Below are positions 1 through 8,095 of a stretch of 64,000 nt of DNA, piece after piece. Source of the stretch: JACKOB01 sp024234575 (GTDB lineage: Bacteria; Pseudomonadota; Gammaproteobacteria; Pseudomonadales; Oleiphilaceae). A model generated the notes under the pieces. That model saw nothing but the letters and a program-made list of their open reading frames with translations, was not told the DNA's origin and did not search any database. Numbering within the stretch: the stretch's first letter is position 1; the number at the start of each line of letters is the position of its first letter. The position numbers were made by a program, and so were the translations under genes. Location of the stretch: contig JBPJFZ010000007.1 in the NCBI GenBank assembly GCA_051208035.1, positions 1-64,000 on the forward strand, in the 5' to 3' direction.

Positions 1-1
1 T

Positions 2-100
2 GCTGACGCCATCTTAGATAGGCTTTTACACAACGCCTATAAAATTAGTTTGAAAGGAGAATCCATGCGTAAAAAACAAGCGAATCTTGACCAACTGTGA
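2..100 (+). CDS. istB: IS21-family helper ATPase IstB, C-terminal end only
   Basis: An open frame enters from the left edge and ends at the TGA at 98-100. The last 32 residues read ADAILDRLLHNAYK followed by ISLKGESMRKK, which matches the usual C-terminal end of IstB proteins (LADAILDRLVHNA..I.LKGESMRKK). IstB is the AAA+ partner of the IstA transposase in IS21 elements. Only the tail is present; istA and the rest of istB would lie left of the window. I recognise it by tail motif only, but the match is specific. Confidence 0.85.
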   Translation, partial: ADAILDRLLHNAYKISLKGESMRKKQANLDQL

Positions 101-175
101 ACACTTAAGGTAAAAGTGCCGCATCTGCAAGAATAAGGGGTGGAAGTGTTCACGCTAAGCAAAAATCAGCGTTCA
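98..175. mobile_element. Probable right end of an IS21-type element
   Basis: Just after istB there is an inverted heptamer, tgaacac at 98-104 and gtgttca at 146-152, and the next ca-ending motif gcgttca lies at 169-174. IS21 elements end in TG...CA and carry repeated motifs near each end, so the true terminus is probably one of these two ca positions. The exact end and any target duplication cannot be fixed without the left end. Confidence 0.5.
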
Positions 176-236
176 TAGTTATAAAAATACGCAAATGATC
201 AACATTTCGCTGCATAACGCTTATGCAGATATCTTA

Positions 237-1025
237 TCAAAGGGGAAGTTGATAATTTTGCTCTGTCATTAAATCGATGCCGCACTCAAGTTGCGAGATC
301 CAGTCAAGAAACAGGTTTATATTTTCCTTCCCTTTAAACATGGGCCCGTGCTGGGGAGCAATAATTTCGACGTCTAATTTCCTAACCATATTTGCCCACA
401 AAGACGATATTTTTTGCGAGCACATGTAGCGTCGGTGAAAACCAAGCATTTTGGGTATGTGCTCAGTAAAATCTGATACCGTTAAAACATCGCTTTCATT
501 TCCCATTGAAGCCCCCATGTCCCCGGAAAATAAAATCTTGCTAACCGGGTCATAGAACTGGATATTACCTACAGAATGGAGGAAATGGGCCGGAAGGCAA
601 GAGATGTCCCCATTGCCAAAAGGAATTTTCATCCCTTCGTCCGGTACCGCAATAATCCGATCAAATACATGTCCTTGCAGGGATTTATTAACAAACCCTG
701 AAGCCAAGTGCGGAAGGAAGCGTGACCACAATCTTGATGTAATTACCTGACATTCTGTATGTAGCAGCCAGCGATCAAGAGAAGAAATAATGTCAGGATC
801 TTGATGTGAAGCGAATACATATTTCAGTTGCTTCAGTTCGAATTTCTTGGATACCTCCAAGGCCAAGGGATTATATGTAAGATCCCCGCCCGGATCGATG
901 AGCGCATAATCACGACCATCAACAATAAGAAATTGATTTGCTTGTACACCCTGACCTTCGACCAGATTGTTAAATATATAACACTCGTGCACACCATCAC
1001 TAAAAAGCAAATGAGGTTCTGTCAT
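237..1025 (-). CDS. Oxygen-binding di-iron (ODP) metallo-beta-lactamase-fold protein
   Basis: 262 residues with a metallo-beta-lactamase fold pattern. Metal-ligand candidates are H74, D76 and D78 in SHQDPD, the histidine in LPAHFLHSVGN, the aspartate in LFSGDMGAS and the histidine in IAPQHGPMF. The HxDxD pattern, rather than HxHxDH, is that of the flavodiiron-like di-iron domains (ODP family), which bind O2 in some bacterial chemotaxis and sensory proteins. No flavodoxin domain follows, so it is not a full flavodiiron NO/O2 reductase. It starts 27 bases after the HDOD gene stop and is probably co-transcribed with it. A role as oxygen sensor or oxygen-scavenging partner of the HDOD protein is inference. 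Confidence 0.75.
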   Translation of the reverse strand: MTEPHLLFSDGVHECYIFNNLVEGQGVQANQFLIVDGRDYALIDPGGDLTYNPLALEVSKKFELKQLKYVFASHQDPDIISSLDRWLLHTECQVITSRLWSRFLPHLASGFVNKSLQGHVFDRIIAVPDEGMKIPFGNGDISCLPAHFLHSVGNIQFYDPVSKILFSGDMGASMGNESDVLTVSDFTEHIPKMLGFHRRYMCSQKISSLWANMVRKLDVEIIAPQHGPMFKGKENINLFLDWISQLECGIDLMTEQNYQLPL

Positions 1026-1052
1026 CGTCAGGGCTCCCTACCCAATATTTCC

Positions 1053-1871
1053 TTAGTCTTTTAGCAACTCATCTATATCATCATTTTGTTGCATCATCTC
1101 TAGAACATCTTCAAACAGCGCGACCAAGTCTACTCCTAAAGGTTTTACTACCTTTATAGGAAAGTCAGAAAGAACTTCTTCCTGAGATTTTCCTAAGCTG
1201 ATTGCATTGTTTAAATATTTTGCCAAATACAGAATTGTGGCGTATGTCGTATTTTCGTCTGGGGTTTCTTGAAGTAGGATTGCATCTTGAATTTCTTCTG
1301 GAAACTTCCAACGTTTAGCTAACTCAGCGCCTACTTGGCAATAATTAACGGTGAACTGATTTTCTTGAAGGTCGATGCGCTTAGCGCCTGATGCGACAAG
1401 TTCATTAATTTTTTTACATTTATCCGAGTCATGCAGACATAACAAAAGTTCGCCAATATTATGGAACATACCGCAGGTAAACGCGATTTCTGGATCAACT
1501 TTAGCTCTTTTTGCTACAAGTTTCGCAATATTCGCTACCATAAAGGTATTGCGCCAGAAAACTTTCTTATCAACACCAGGAATACTTTTAAATGCTCCAG
1601 TAACACCGGAGGCGACAACAAGTGTTTTCAAAGCATCTAACCCAAGCATCACCACAGCAGAATCAATTGAGGCAATTTTTCTGCCGGCCCCATATCTCGC
1701 TGAATTGCCTAACCTCAATACTTTCGCAGAAATTACTTGATCCATCTGCACTTTTTTTGAAATAACATCCGCATTAGAGTCCGGGTCATTAAAATGATCC
1801 ATTAATTCCTGAACAACTTTTGGGATATTTGGAAGATTTTGAGTTTGTTCAAATATTTTATCCAGAGCCAC
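1053..1871 (-). CDS. HDOD domain protein
   Basis: 272 residues. Nearly the whole protein is an HDOD domain: it opens with LPNIPKVVQELM, continues with the VISAKVLRLGNSARYG segment and has the degenerate HD-like site FTCGMFHNIGELLL. HDOD proteins are non-catalytic relatives of HD-GYP phosphodiesterases and act as signalling scaffolds. The start is a GTG at 1871 with GAGGAATAGAAA just upstream, and a TATAAT box lies about 32 bases further up. It is followed at once by the di-iron protein gene, and the two form a likely operon downstream of mnmE. Target and signal are unknown. Confidence 0.85.
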   Translation of the reverse strand: MALDKIFEQTQNLPNIPKVVQELMDHFNDPDSNADVISKKVQMDQVISAKVLRLGNSARYGAGRKIASIDSAVVMLGLDALKTLVVASGVTGAFKSIPGVDKKVFWRNTFMVANIAKLVAKRAKVDPEIAFTCGMFHNIGELLLCLHDSDKCKKINELVASGAKRIDLQENQFTVNYCQVGAELAKRWKFPEEIQDAILLQETPDENTTYATILYLAKYLNNAISLGKSQEEVLSDFPIKVVKPLGVDLVALFEDVLEMMQQNDDIDELLKD

Positions 1872-1902
1872 TTTCTATTCCTCTATGACGTAGTATGGAT
1901 AA

Positions 1903-1908
1903 ATTATA
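1903..1908 (-). promoter_or_regulatory. -10 box for the HDOD/di-iron operon
   Basis: A perfect TATAAT on the minus strand lies about 32 bases upstream of the GTG start of the HDOD gene, in the 113-base gap after mnmE. No convincing -35 hexamer is seen at 17 bases. Confidence 0.45.
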
Positions 1909-1984
1909 GAAGAGCTCTCTTGTTTGGAAAGGTAGCTGACAAATTAAAAACCACTGCTTTGTAGCAAAATACAAATATACTTGG

Positions 1985-3355
1985 CTACTTCCCTATACAG
2001 AAACTGGAAAAAATTTTTCCAAGCAAGTCATCGGATGTGAACTCACCGGTTATTTCTCCCAAATGATCAAGAGCGATGCGCAAATCCTCTGCCAGAAGTT
2101 CTCCTGCACCGGCAACCTCTAACTGATCTTTACCATTAGAAAGATAATCCAACGTTTTTTGTAAACTGGTAAGATGCCTACGACGCGCAACAAAAGTACC
2201 TTCTGTCATCGCGTTATAGCCAATTACTTCTTTGAGATGTGATCGAAGATAGTCAACTCCCATACCTTTTTTGGCCGATAGCCTGATAACAGAATAGTCG
2301 TCGAGTTGTTCGATACCTGAGGTTTCCTCAGAGAGATCGATCTTATTACGGACTATCGTTATCTTACGGTGGGGAGGAACAGCACCTAAAAATTCTGGCC
2401 ATATATCAAAAGGCTTGTTACTGGAGCTTTTATTAGCATCAACCAAGAGTAATACATGATCAGCATTTTCTATCTCAACTAATGCTTTTTGTATGCCTAT
2501 CGCTTCTACTTCATCAGCATTTTCACGAAGACCAGCAGTGTCAATGATGTGCAAAGGCATACCATCTATTTGAATATGCTCTTTTAAAACGTCTCTGGTT
2601 GTGCCTTCAATAGCCGTTACTATTGCCGATTCTTTTTCAGCAAGGGCATTTAATAAACTCGATTTACCTGCATTGGGTCGTCCGGCAATAACTACTTTCA
2701 TGCCTTCACGAAGAATAGATCCTTGCTTGGCCTTGCTAAACACATTGCCAACTTGCGCAATGATATTATTAAGCCTATCAGAAACATAGCCATCAGCGAG
2801 GAAATCAATTTCCTCTTCAGGGAAATCAATAGCAGATTCTACATACATCCTTAACTCTATCAGCTGTTCACGTAAATTCTGAATGTGATTTGAAAACTCA
2901 CCTTGTAAAGAACTAAGAGCTGATCTGGCTGCTTGTTCGGATTCGCTGTTTATCAAATCTGCGATGGCTTCAACTTGAACTAAATCCAACTTATCATTTA
3001 GAAAAGCTCGTTCTGAAAATTCACCTGGTAAGGCCATACGCGCGCCATAATCTAGCGCCGTTTTCAAAATCATATCCAGAACGATAGGACCACCATGAGC
3101 TTGTAACTCAAACACATCTTCACCGGTGAATGAATGAGGGCCCTTAAAAAAGATAGCGATTCCTTCGTCCAGTTTCTGCGAGTTTTTGTCAATAAATGCA
3201 GAGTAATGAGCATGCCGAACTTTAGGTCTAAAACCTAAAAATCTGTTCGCAATAGCCAGTGCTTTAGGACCAGACAGGCGAACTATACCAACACCTGATT
3301 TTCCTGGTGCTGTTGCTATTGCAGCAATCGTTTCAAATTCTAATGTCATAAGCAA
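1985..3355 (-). CDS. mnmE: tRNA modification GTPase MnmE
   Basis: 454-456 residues, normal family length. An N-terminal tetrahydrofolate-binding domain (IAAIATAPGKSGVGIVRLSG) is followed by a helical domain and an inserted G domain with GRPNAGKSS, TTRD, DTAG and NKID motifs. The C terminus is the essential FCIGK. With MnmG it installs the 5-carboxymethylaminomethyl group at wobble uridine 34 of tRNAs. Two starts are possible: TTG at 3355 (SD GAGGG spaced 5) or ATG at 3349 (spaced 11). The SD lies in a stem-loop between yidC and mnmE. mnmG does not follow it within this window. Confidence 0.97.
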   Translation of the reverse strand: MLMTLEFETIAAIATAPGKSGVGIVRLSGPKALAIANRFLGFRPKVRHAHYSAFIDKNSQKLDEGIAIFFKGPHSFTGEDVFELQAHGGPIVLDMILKTALDYGARMALPGEFSERAFLNDKLDLVQVEAIADLINSESEQAARSALSSLQGEFSNHIQNLREQLIELRMYVESAIDFPEEEIDFLADGYVSDRLNNIIAQVGNVFSKAKQGSILREGMKVVIAGRPNAGKSSLLNALAEKESAIVTAIEGTTRDVLKEHIQIDGMPLHIIDTAGLRENADEVEAIGIQKALVEIENADHVLLLVDANKSSSNKPFDIWPEFLGAVPPHRKITIVRNKIDLSEETSGIEQLDDYSVIRLSAKKGMGVDYLRSHLKEVIGYNAMTEGTFVARRRHLTSLQKTLDYLSNGKDQLEVAGAGELLAEDLRIALDHLGEITGEFTSDDLLGKIFSSFCIGK

Positions 3356-3356
3356 T

Positions 3357-3378
3357 TAAGCCCTCTTTCGAGGGCTTA
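3357..3378 (-). promoter_or_regulatory. Stem-loop in the mnmE leader holding its ribosome binding site
   Basis: A 9-bp perfect stem TAAGCCCTC / GAGGGCTTA with a GAAA tetraloop (minus strand) lies between the yidC stop and the mnmE start. The 3' arm contains the only good Shine-Dalgarno (GAGGG). No T-run follows it, so it is not a classical terminator. Confidence 0.6.
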
Positions 3379-3386
3379 TTTATCCG

Positions 3387-5069
3387 TTAGCTTTTTGATG
3401 GCGCGTTTTCAATTTGCTTTGTAATCACCCATTGTTGAGCAATGGACAAGATGTTATTCACCAACCAATACAATACTAATCCTGCAGGGAACCAGAGGAA
3501 AAATACAGTAAAAATGATAGGTGTTATGTTCATCACGCGGGCCTGTATTGGATCTGGTGGCGCCGGATTCAGTTGCATCTGAATAAACATCGACACCCCC
3601 ATTAAAATAGGTAGCAAAAAGTATGGATCTTTAACAGACAAGTCGGTAATCCACAAGGCAAAAGGAGCATGCCTTAATTGAACGCTTTCTAAGAGAACCC
3701 AATATAAAGCAATAAAAACAGGCATTTGAACAAGGATAGGCAAACATCCACCTAAAGGATTAATTTTTTCTTTCCGATAAAGTTCCATCATGGCTTGAGA
3801 CATCTTCTGTCTGTCGTCGCCATACTGTTCCTTCAACCGTGCTAATTGAGGGCCAACTTTTCTCATTGAGGCCATTGAACGATAACTGGCAGCGGACAGG
3901 TGGAAAAATAGCCCTTTCACAATAATGGTAACCAGTATTATCGAGAAACCCCAATTGCCGATGAATCCGTGTAAAAAGTTAAGCAGTAAAAATAAAGGAT
4001 AGGCAATAAAGAACAAAAATCCGTAATCAACCGTTAAATCCAGGTTTGGCGCAGCATTTTCTAATCTATCCAGAATCTTAGGGCCAACATATGCCTGAGC
4101 TTTTATGCTGCCAGTTTCTCCTGGTTTAACAACTGTTGCTGGGCTAATAAACCCCATGAGGTATGTATTGTCTTTTACTTTTGTCTGGTAAACATGCTCA
4201 GTAGATGAATCGGGAATCCAGGCTGTTAGGAAATAGTGCTGAATAAACGCAATCCAACCGCCATTAATTGTCTGATTAATGGGCTTTTCAGTTAAATCAT
4301 CAAATGCATATTTTTCATAGGGTTCTGCAGGAGAAGAAAGTACCATTCCTAAAAATGATTGCATACCCATACTGTTTTGTTGCGAAGGATCTGGCCGGTT
4401 GTCCCTTACTATTTTACCAGATAGATTTCCTTCCCAATTCATATCAGATTGGTTATTTATGATGTACTCAACGCCAATTAAATATTCATCACGCTTAAAG
4501 GTATAGCGTTTTGTAACTTCAATATTGTTGTCACTTTTAAAAAAAAGACTAACTACAAGTTCATCTTGATTAGCCGTTAATTCATATTTCGACTTAGCAG
4601 ATTGAAATACTGGCATAGCTCCATTCTTTGCAGAATCGAAACCGTTTTTACCATACAGACCACTTTCCATGGTATATCGGCGACCGGCGCGATATTCCAA
4701 AAGGGCCATTGCTTCGTCTGAATGTAAGGCAACTTTATATGTTGGCAGTAATGCTTGAACAATATTGCCACCTTGCGTATCAATTAAAATATCAAGCACA
4801 TCAGTTTTAACCGAGATGACTTTATGATTGTCTGAAGTAGGTGTTGTTTGTATTTTCGCTGTGGAATTGTTCTCGGGCACCGAAAATTCATCAGTGGTTA
4901 CTTTAGATGTTTCGGGCGCATTGAATTCAGGTGTTTGAAATGTCGCGTTGTTTTTTTCGACGACGGTATTTGTTGGTTTGACTTGGCCGTAGTCATCATT
5001 CCACGCAAGTATCATTAAGTAAGATACAACAGCCAGGCCGATGAAGATAATTCCGCGTTTAATATCCAT
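3387..5069 (-). CDS. yidC: Membrane protein insertase YidC
   Basis: 560 residues, typical of Gram-negative YidC. An N-terminal membrane segment (IIFIGLAVVSYLMILAW) is followed by a large periplasmic beta domain (about 80-350) and then the conserved core with five membrane helices, including the VKGLFFHLSAASYRSMASM stretch with the hydrophilic-groove arginine. It inserts and folds inner-membrane proteins alone or with SecYEG. It starts 13 bases after yidD in the rpmH-rnpA-yidD-yidC-mnmE cluster. Confidence 0.98.
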   Translation of the reverse strand: MDIKRGIIFIGLAVVSYLMILAWNDDYGQVKPTNTVVEKNNATFQTPEFNAPETSKVTTDEFSVPENNSTAKIQTTPTSDNHKVISVKTDVLDILIDTQGGNIVQALLPTYKVALHSDEAMALLEYRAGRRYTMESGLYGKNGFDSAKNGAMPVFQSAKSKYELTANQDELVVSLFFKSDNNIEVTKRYTFKRDEYLIGVEYIINNQSDMNWEGNLSGKIVRDNRPDPSQQNSMGMQSFLGMVLSSPAEPYEKYAFDDLTEKPINQTINGGWIAFIQHYFLTAWIPDSSTEHVYQTKVKDNTYLMGFISPATVVKPGETGSIKAQAYVGPKILDRLENAAPNLDLTVDYGFLFFIAYPLFLLLNFLHGFIGNWGFSIILVTIIVKGLFFHLSAASYRSMASMRKVGPQLARLKEQYGDDRQKMSQAMMELYRKEKINPLGGCLPILVQMPVFIALYWVLLESVQLRHAPFALWITDLSVKDPYFLLPILMGVSMFIQMQLNPAPPDPIQARVMNITPIIFTVFFLWFPAGLVLYWLVNNILSIAQQWVITKQIENAPSKS

Positions 5070-5082
5070 ACTAATATGCCGT

Positions 5083-5355
5083 TTATTTCGGTGTGTGGTG
5101 AGAATGAGTAATATTTTCTGCTAAGCAATCACAGGGTGGAACAGGATCCAAACCACCTTTTGCCCATGGATTGCAGCGCAAAACTCGCTTCATAGTTAAA
5201 AACAATCCCTTAAACAGACCATGCGTTTCGATTGCTTGATAAGCATAATTTGAACATGAAGGGTGGAAGCGACATTGTGTGCCAAATATAGGACTTAGAA
5301 AGTATTGATATCCTTTGATAAGAAGCAAAAAAGGCTTGTTAACAATCGAATTCAT
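5083..5355 (-). CDS. yidD: Membrane protein insertion efficiency factor YidD
   Basis: 90 residues with the YidD signature: an amphipathic N-terminal helix (LLLIKGYQYFLSPIFG), then CRFHPSCSNYAYQAI and RCNPWAKGGLDPVP. It assists YidC-dependent membrane insertion from the cytoplasmic face. The start codon overlaps the rnpA stop (ATGA), implying translational coupling. Confidence 0.97.
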   Translation of the reverse strand: MNSIVNKPFLLLIKGYQYFLSPIFGTQCRFHPSCSNYAYQAIETHGLFKGLFLTMKRVLRCNPWAKGGLDPVPPCDCLAENITHSHHTPK

Positions 5356-5747
5356 AACTGTCCCGCAGTGTCGTTGCTTATTTGGTCAGCTTTGCTAATT
5401 AACTTTTTAATGGAATAGTGCAGTTGCTGTCTGAAAGTTTCATTGTCGATCTCTGCAATACCTTTACGGCCTAAAAATACTATGTCGATTGAGGGAATTT
5501 TGTGTCGTTCTAATCGAAAATAATCTCTTGAGACCCGTTTAATCCGGTTTCTATCTACAGAAAGTTTTATGTTCTTTTTTGAAAGGACAAATCCTATTCT
5601 TGGAGTTGATAGTGCATTCCGTCTAGCAAGCAAAAGGAAGTATTTGGTTGATGCTTTTATTTCAGCTTTATCAAATACAGAACGAAAATCCCCGGCATCC
5701 AATAATCTTGCTTGCCGGGGATAATCAAAGTTTCGCATCGTTTTCAA
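5352..5747 (-). CDS. rnpA: Ribonuclease P protein component
   Basis: 131 residues. The basic RNase P protein fold is recognisable from the central RIGFVLSKKNIKLSVDRNRI segment ending in the RNR motif (DRNRIKR). It binds the RNase P RNA and pre-tRNA 5' leader. It follows rpmH in the usual order and overlaps yidD by four bases. Confidence 0.97.
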   Translation of the reverse strand: MKTMRNFDYPRQARLLDAGDFRSVFDKAEIKASTKYFLLLARRNALSTPRIGFVLSKKNIKLSVDRNRIKRVSRDYFRLERHKIPSIDIVFLGRKGIAEIDNETFRQQLHYSIKKLISKADQISNDTAGQL

Positions 5748-5777
5748 ATACCGATGTTGAATTAAATTGCTTAGTAA

Positions 5778-5912
5778 TCAAGCACTCAACTGTTTGCGGC
5801 CTTTGGCACGACGAGCACTAAGAATTTTTCTGCCGTTGGCGGTAGCCATACGAGCACGGAAACCATGTACGCGCTTGCGCTTTAAATTACTCGGTTGGAA
5901 TGTTCTTTTCAT
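5778..5912 (-). CDS. rpmH: 50S ribosomal protein L34
   Basis: 44 residues, too short for ordinary ORF cut-offs. The product begins MKRTFQPSNLKRKRVHGFRA and ends GRKILSARRAKGRKQLSA, matching bacterial L34 essentially throughout. It is the first gene of the leftward cluster and marks the left border of the origin region. Confidence 0.98.
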   Translation of the reverse strand: MKRTFQPSNLKRKRVHGFRARMATANGRKILSARRAKGRKQLSA

Positions 5913-6248
5913 ATCTTTGATCTCACAAGCCTGAAGTCTTAAAGCCAATATTTAATAATCGGCCATTGTTCAAAATCGTTAGTGCATTAAATGTACTAAA
6001 AAGGGAGCGAGATTCTATTGCATCTTAAGCAATTTATCAACGTGAATTATTTATACGGCGTATGAGATAAAAATATATTAATAAGTATATGTATTTAAAA
6101 GTTTATTGTTGTTGTTATTACTAGTGCAGCCATTTTTAGGGGATAAGACATAAAAACATATATAAAACATACAGATATACCTGCTAACAAGTGATGTATA
6201 AGCAGGCTCAAAAGCGGTGTAAAGGATGTAGGCAAACTATGTATGGAT

Positions 6249-6257
6249 TGTGGATAA
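6249..6257 (-). promoter_or_regulatory. DnaA box (perfect)
   Basis: TGTGGATAA, the reverse complement of the consensus TTATCCACA, in the centre of the rpmH-dnaA gap. Confidence 0.8.
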
Positions 6258-6282
6258 AGTTATGCGATAGGTTTCCCACTGT

Positions 6283-6291
6283 TTATTCACA
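6283..6291 (+). promoter_or_regulatory. DnaA box (TTATNCACA match)
   Basis: TTATTCACA, 25 bases right of the perfect box and in the opposite orientation. Confidence 0.65.
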
Positions 6292-6676
6292 GGGTTACAA
6301 ACATGGTTATACGCAAGTTATACATGAACTGTTTTCTATGTTGGTTAAAAAAAGCAGAAATTAAATAATAGTGCACAAGGCTGTTAGCAAGTTTATATCG
6401 TAATGATATATATGATAAAAGATATTAACATGCTATTTAATAACCGAAATTAGGGTATGGAAATGGCGGATGGTTTACAGTTAGAATTGTCGCAGATAGC
6501 TATTGGGTAGAAACTCATTAGGAAAATAATAAATCAGAAAGTTTAATACTTCATTTATAGATATATGAAGGCTGCGCGGTTTTTTGCTGCTGCGAAGAAG
6601 TAATTGCCAGATTAATAGTTGTCCCGGATCTCTCTAGCTTATTCACGCTAGCCCTCTTAATTAAAGTGAGTATCAC

Positions 6677-8077
6677 GTGTCGGAAAACCTATGGAGTAAG
6701 TGCCTCGCCTATTTAGAGGACGAAGTTCCTGCTCAACAATACAACATGTGGCTTAGGCCCTTGCAGGTAGAAAAAAAGGGAGAAGAAGTCGTTCTTTATG
6801 CCCCGAATAAATTTGTTCTGGAATTTGTTTCAGAAAAATTTATGCAACGCATCAGTGAGCTTATTAATGAAGTTTCAGAAGATGTCATTGCTGGTATTCA
6901 TCTTCGTATAGGGTCTGTTGGGTCGAAAAGTCAGACGCCACCGGTCAGTAACGTGACTGCTCCGAGAGCTCAGGTTAGGTCAGAACCTTCGGTAATAAAA
7001 GAACGTACTGGCTTTAACGCATCCAGAAAAGTGGAGGTTGAAGGCTCTCTGAACCACCAGAGCTTTTTAAATCCTAATTTTACCTTTCAAACCTTCGTCG
7101 AAGGTAAATCTAACCAACTGGCACGGGCTGCATCTGTTCAGGTGGCAGATAACCCTGGCAGTGCTTATAACCCGTTGTTCTTATATGGTGGTGTTGGGTT
7201 AGGTAAAACTCATTTAATGCACGCAATTGGTAACGAAATAGTTAAAAGAAAACCCAATGCCAAAGTTGTGTATTTGCATTCCGAGCGTTTCGTTGCAGAT
7301 ATGGTTAAAGCACTGCAATTGAATGCAATTAATGAGTTTAAACGGTTTTATCGGTCAGTAGATGCATTATTAATTGATGACATACAGTTCTTTGCCAAAA
7401 AGGAGCGTTCACAAGAAGAGTTCTTTCATACTTTTAACGCGTTATTGGAGGGGGGGCAGCAGGTTATACTTACTTGTGACAGGTATCCAAAAGAAATAGA
7501 TGACATGGAAGAGCGTCTCAAGTCGCGCTTTGGTTGGGGGTTAACGGTAATGGTTGAACCACCGGAGCTGGAGACCCGTGTAGCAATTTTGATGAAAAAA
7601 GCAGAACAGCAAAATGTAAAGCTTAACAGCGAAGCGGCTTTTTTTATCGCACAAAAGATAAGGTCAAATGTACGTGAATTAGAAGGTGCGCTGAAACTGG
7701 TTGCTGCCAATGCTCATTTTACTGGTGAGAAAATAACGCCATTATTTATCCGTGAGTGCCTAAAAGACTTGTTGGCTTTACATGAAAAACAGGTAAGTAT
7801 TGATAATATACAAAGAACGGTAGCAGAGTATTACAAAATTAAAGTTGCGGATCTTCTTTCCAAGAGGAGAAACCGGTCAATTACCCGTCCACGTCAAATG
7901 GCAATGTCGCTGTCGAAAGAGCTAACTAACCATAGTTTACCGGAGATAGGCGATGCTTTCGGTGGACGTGACCATACTACGGTGCTACATGCCTGTAAAA
8001 AAATAGTAGAGCTTCAGGGGCTGGATCAAGGGATTCGCGAAGACTACCAAAACTTTTTAAGAACACTGACTACATAA
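6677..8077 (+). CDS. dnaA: Chromosomal replication initiator DnaA
   Basis: 466 residues. Domain I (about 1-80) begins with SENLWSKCLAYLEDEVP; a variable linker runs to about 130. The AAA+ core has Walker A GGVGLGKTH at about 171-179 and Walker B LLIDDIQF near 231. Domain IV ends in the DnaA signature GRDHTTVLHACKKI. It binds DnaA boxes, opens oriC and loads DnaB. Start is GTG at 6677, preceded by AAGTGAG at good spacing. First gene of the rightward dnaA-dnaN group. Confidence 0.98.
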   Translation: MSENLWSKCLAYLEDEVPAQQYNMWLRPLQVEKKGEEVVLYAPNKFVLEFVSEKFMQRISELINEVSEDVIAGIHLRIGSVGSKSQTPPVSNVTAPRAQVRSEPSVIKERTGFNASRKVEVEGSLNHQSFLNPNFTFQTFVEGKSNQLARAASVQVADNPGSAYNPLFLYGGVGLGKTHLMHAIGNEIVKRKPNAKVVYLHSERFVADMVKALQLNAINEFKRFYRSVDALLIDDIQFFAKKERSQEEFFHTFNALLEGGQQVILTCDRYPKEIDDMEERLKSRFGWGLTVMVEPPELETRVAILMKKAEQQNVKLNSEAAFFIAQKIRSNVRELEGALKLVAANAHFTGEKITPLFIRECLKDLLALHEKQVSIDNIQRTVAEYYKIKVADLLSKRRNRSITRPRQMAMSLSKELTNHSLPEIGDAFGGRDHTTVLHACKKIVELQGLDQGIREDYQNFLRTLTT

Positions 8078-8095
8078 TTTAGGGATCGGTTAACA

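Larger units (their letters stand above)
5913..6676. other. oriC: Probable replication origin oriC (rpmH-dnaA intergenic region)
   Basis: 764 bases without a gene between divergent rpmH and dnaA, the usual origin position in Pseudomonas-type chromosomes. It holds an exact DnaA box TGTGGATAA (6249-6257), a TTATTCACA box (6283-6291), weaker TTATACGCA (6308-6316) and TTATTCACG (6639-6647) boxes, and a very AT-rich stretch (about 6050-6120 and again 6360-6440) suitable for unwinding. Only two GATC sites were seen (5919-5922 and 6627-6630), so there is no E. coli-like Dam/SeqA site cluster. rpmH and dnaA promoters must also lie here; I could not assign them firmly. Confidence 0.75.

Noticed and set aside
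828..1064. Open frame on the + strand over the start of the di-iron protein gene
   Set aside because: It is antisense to a gene with clear family motifs and has no ribosome site.
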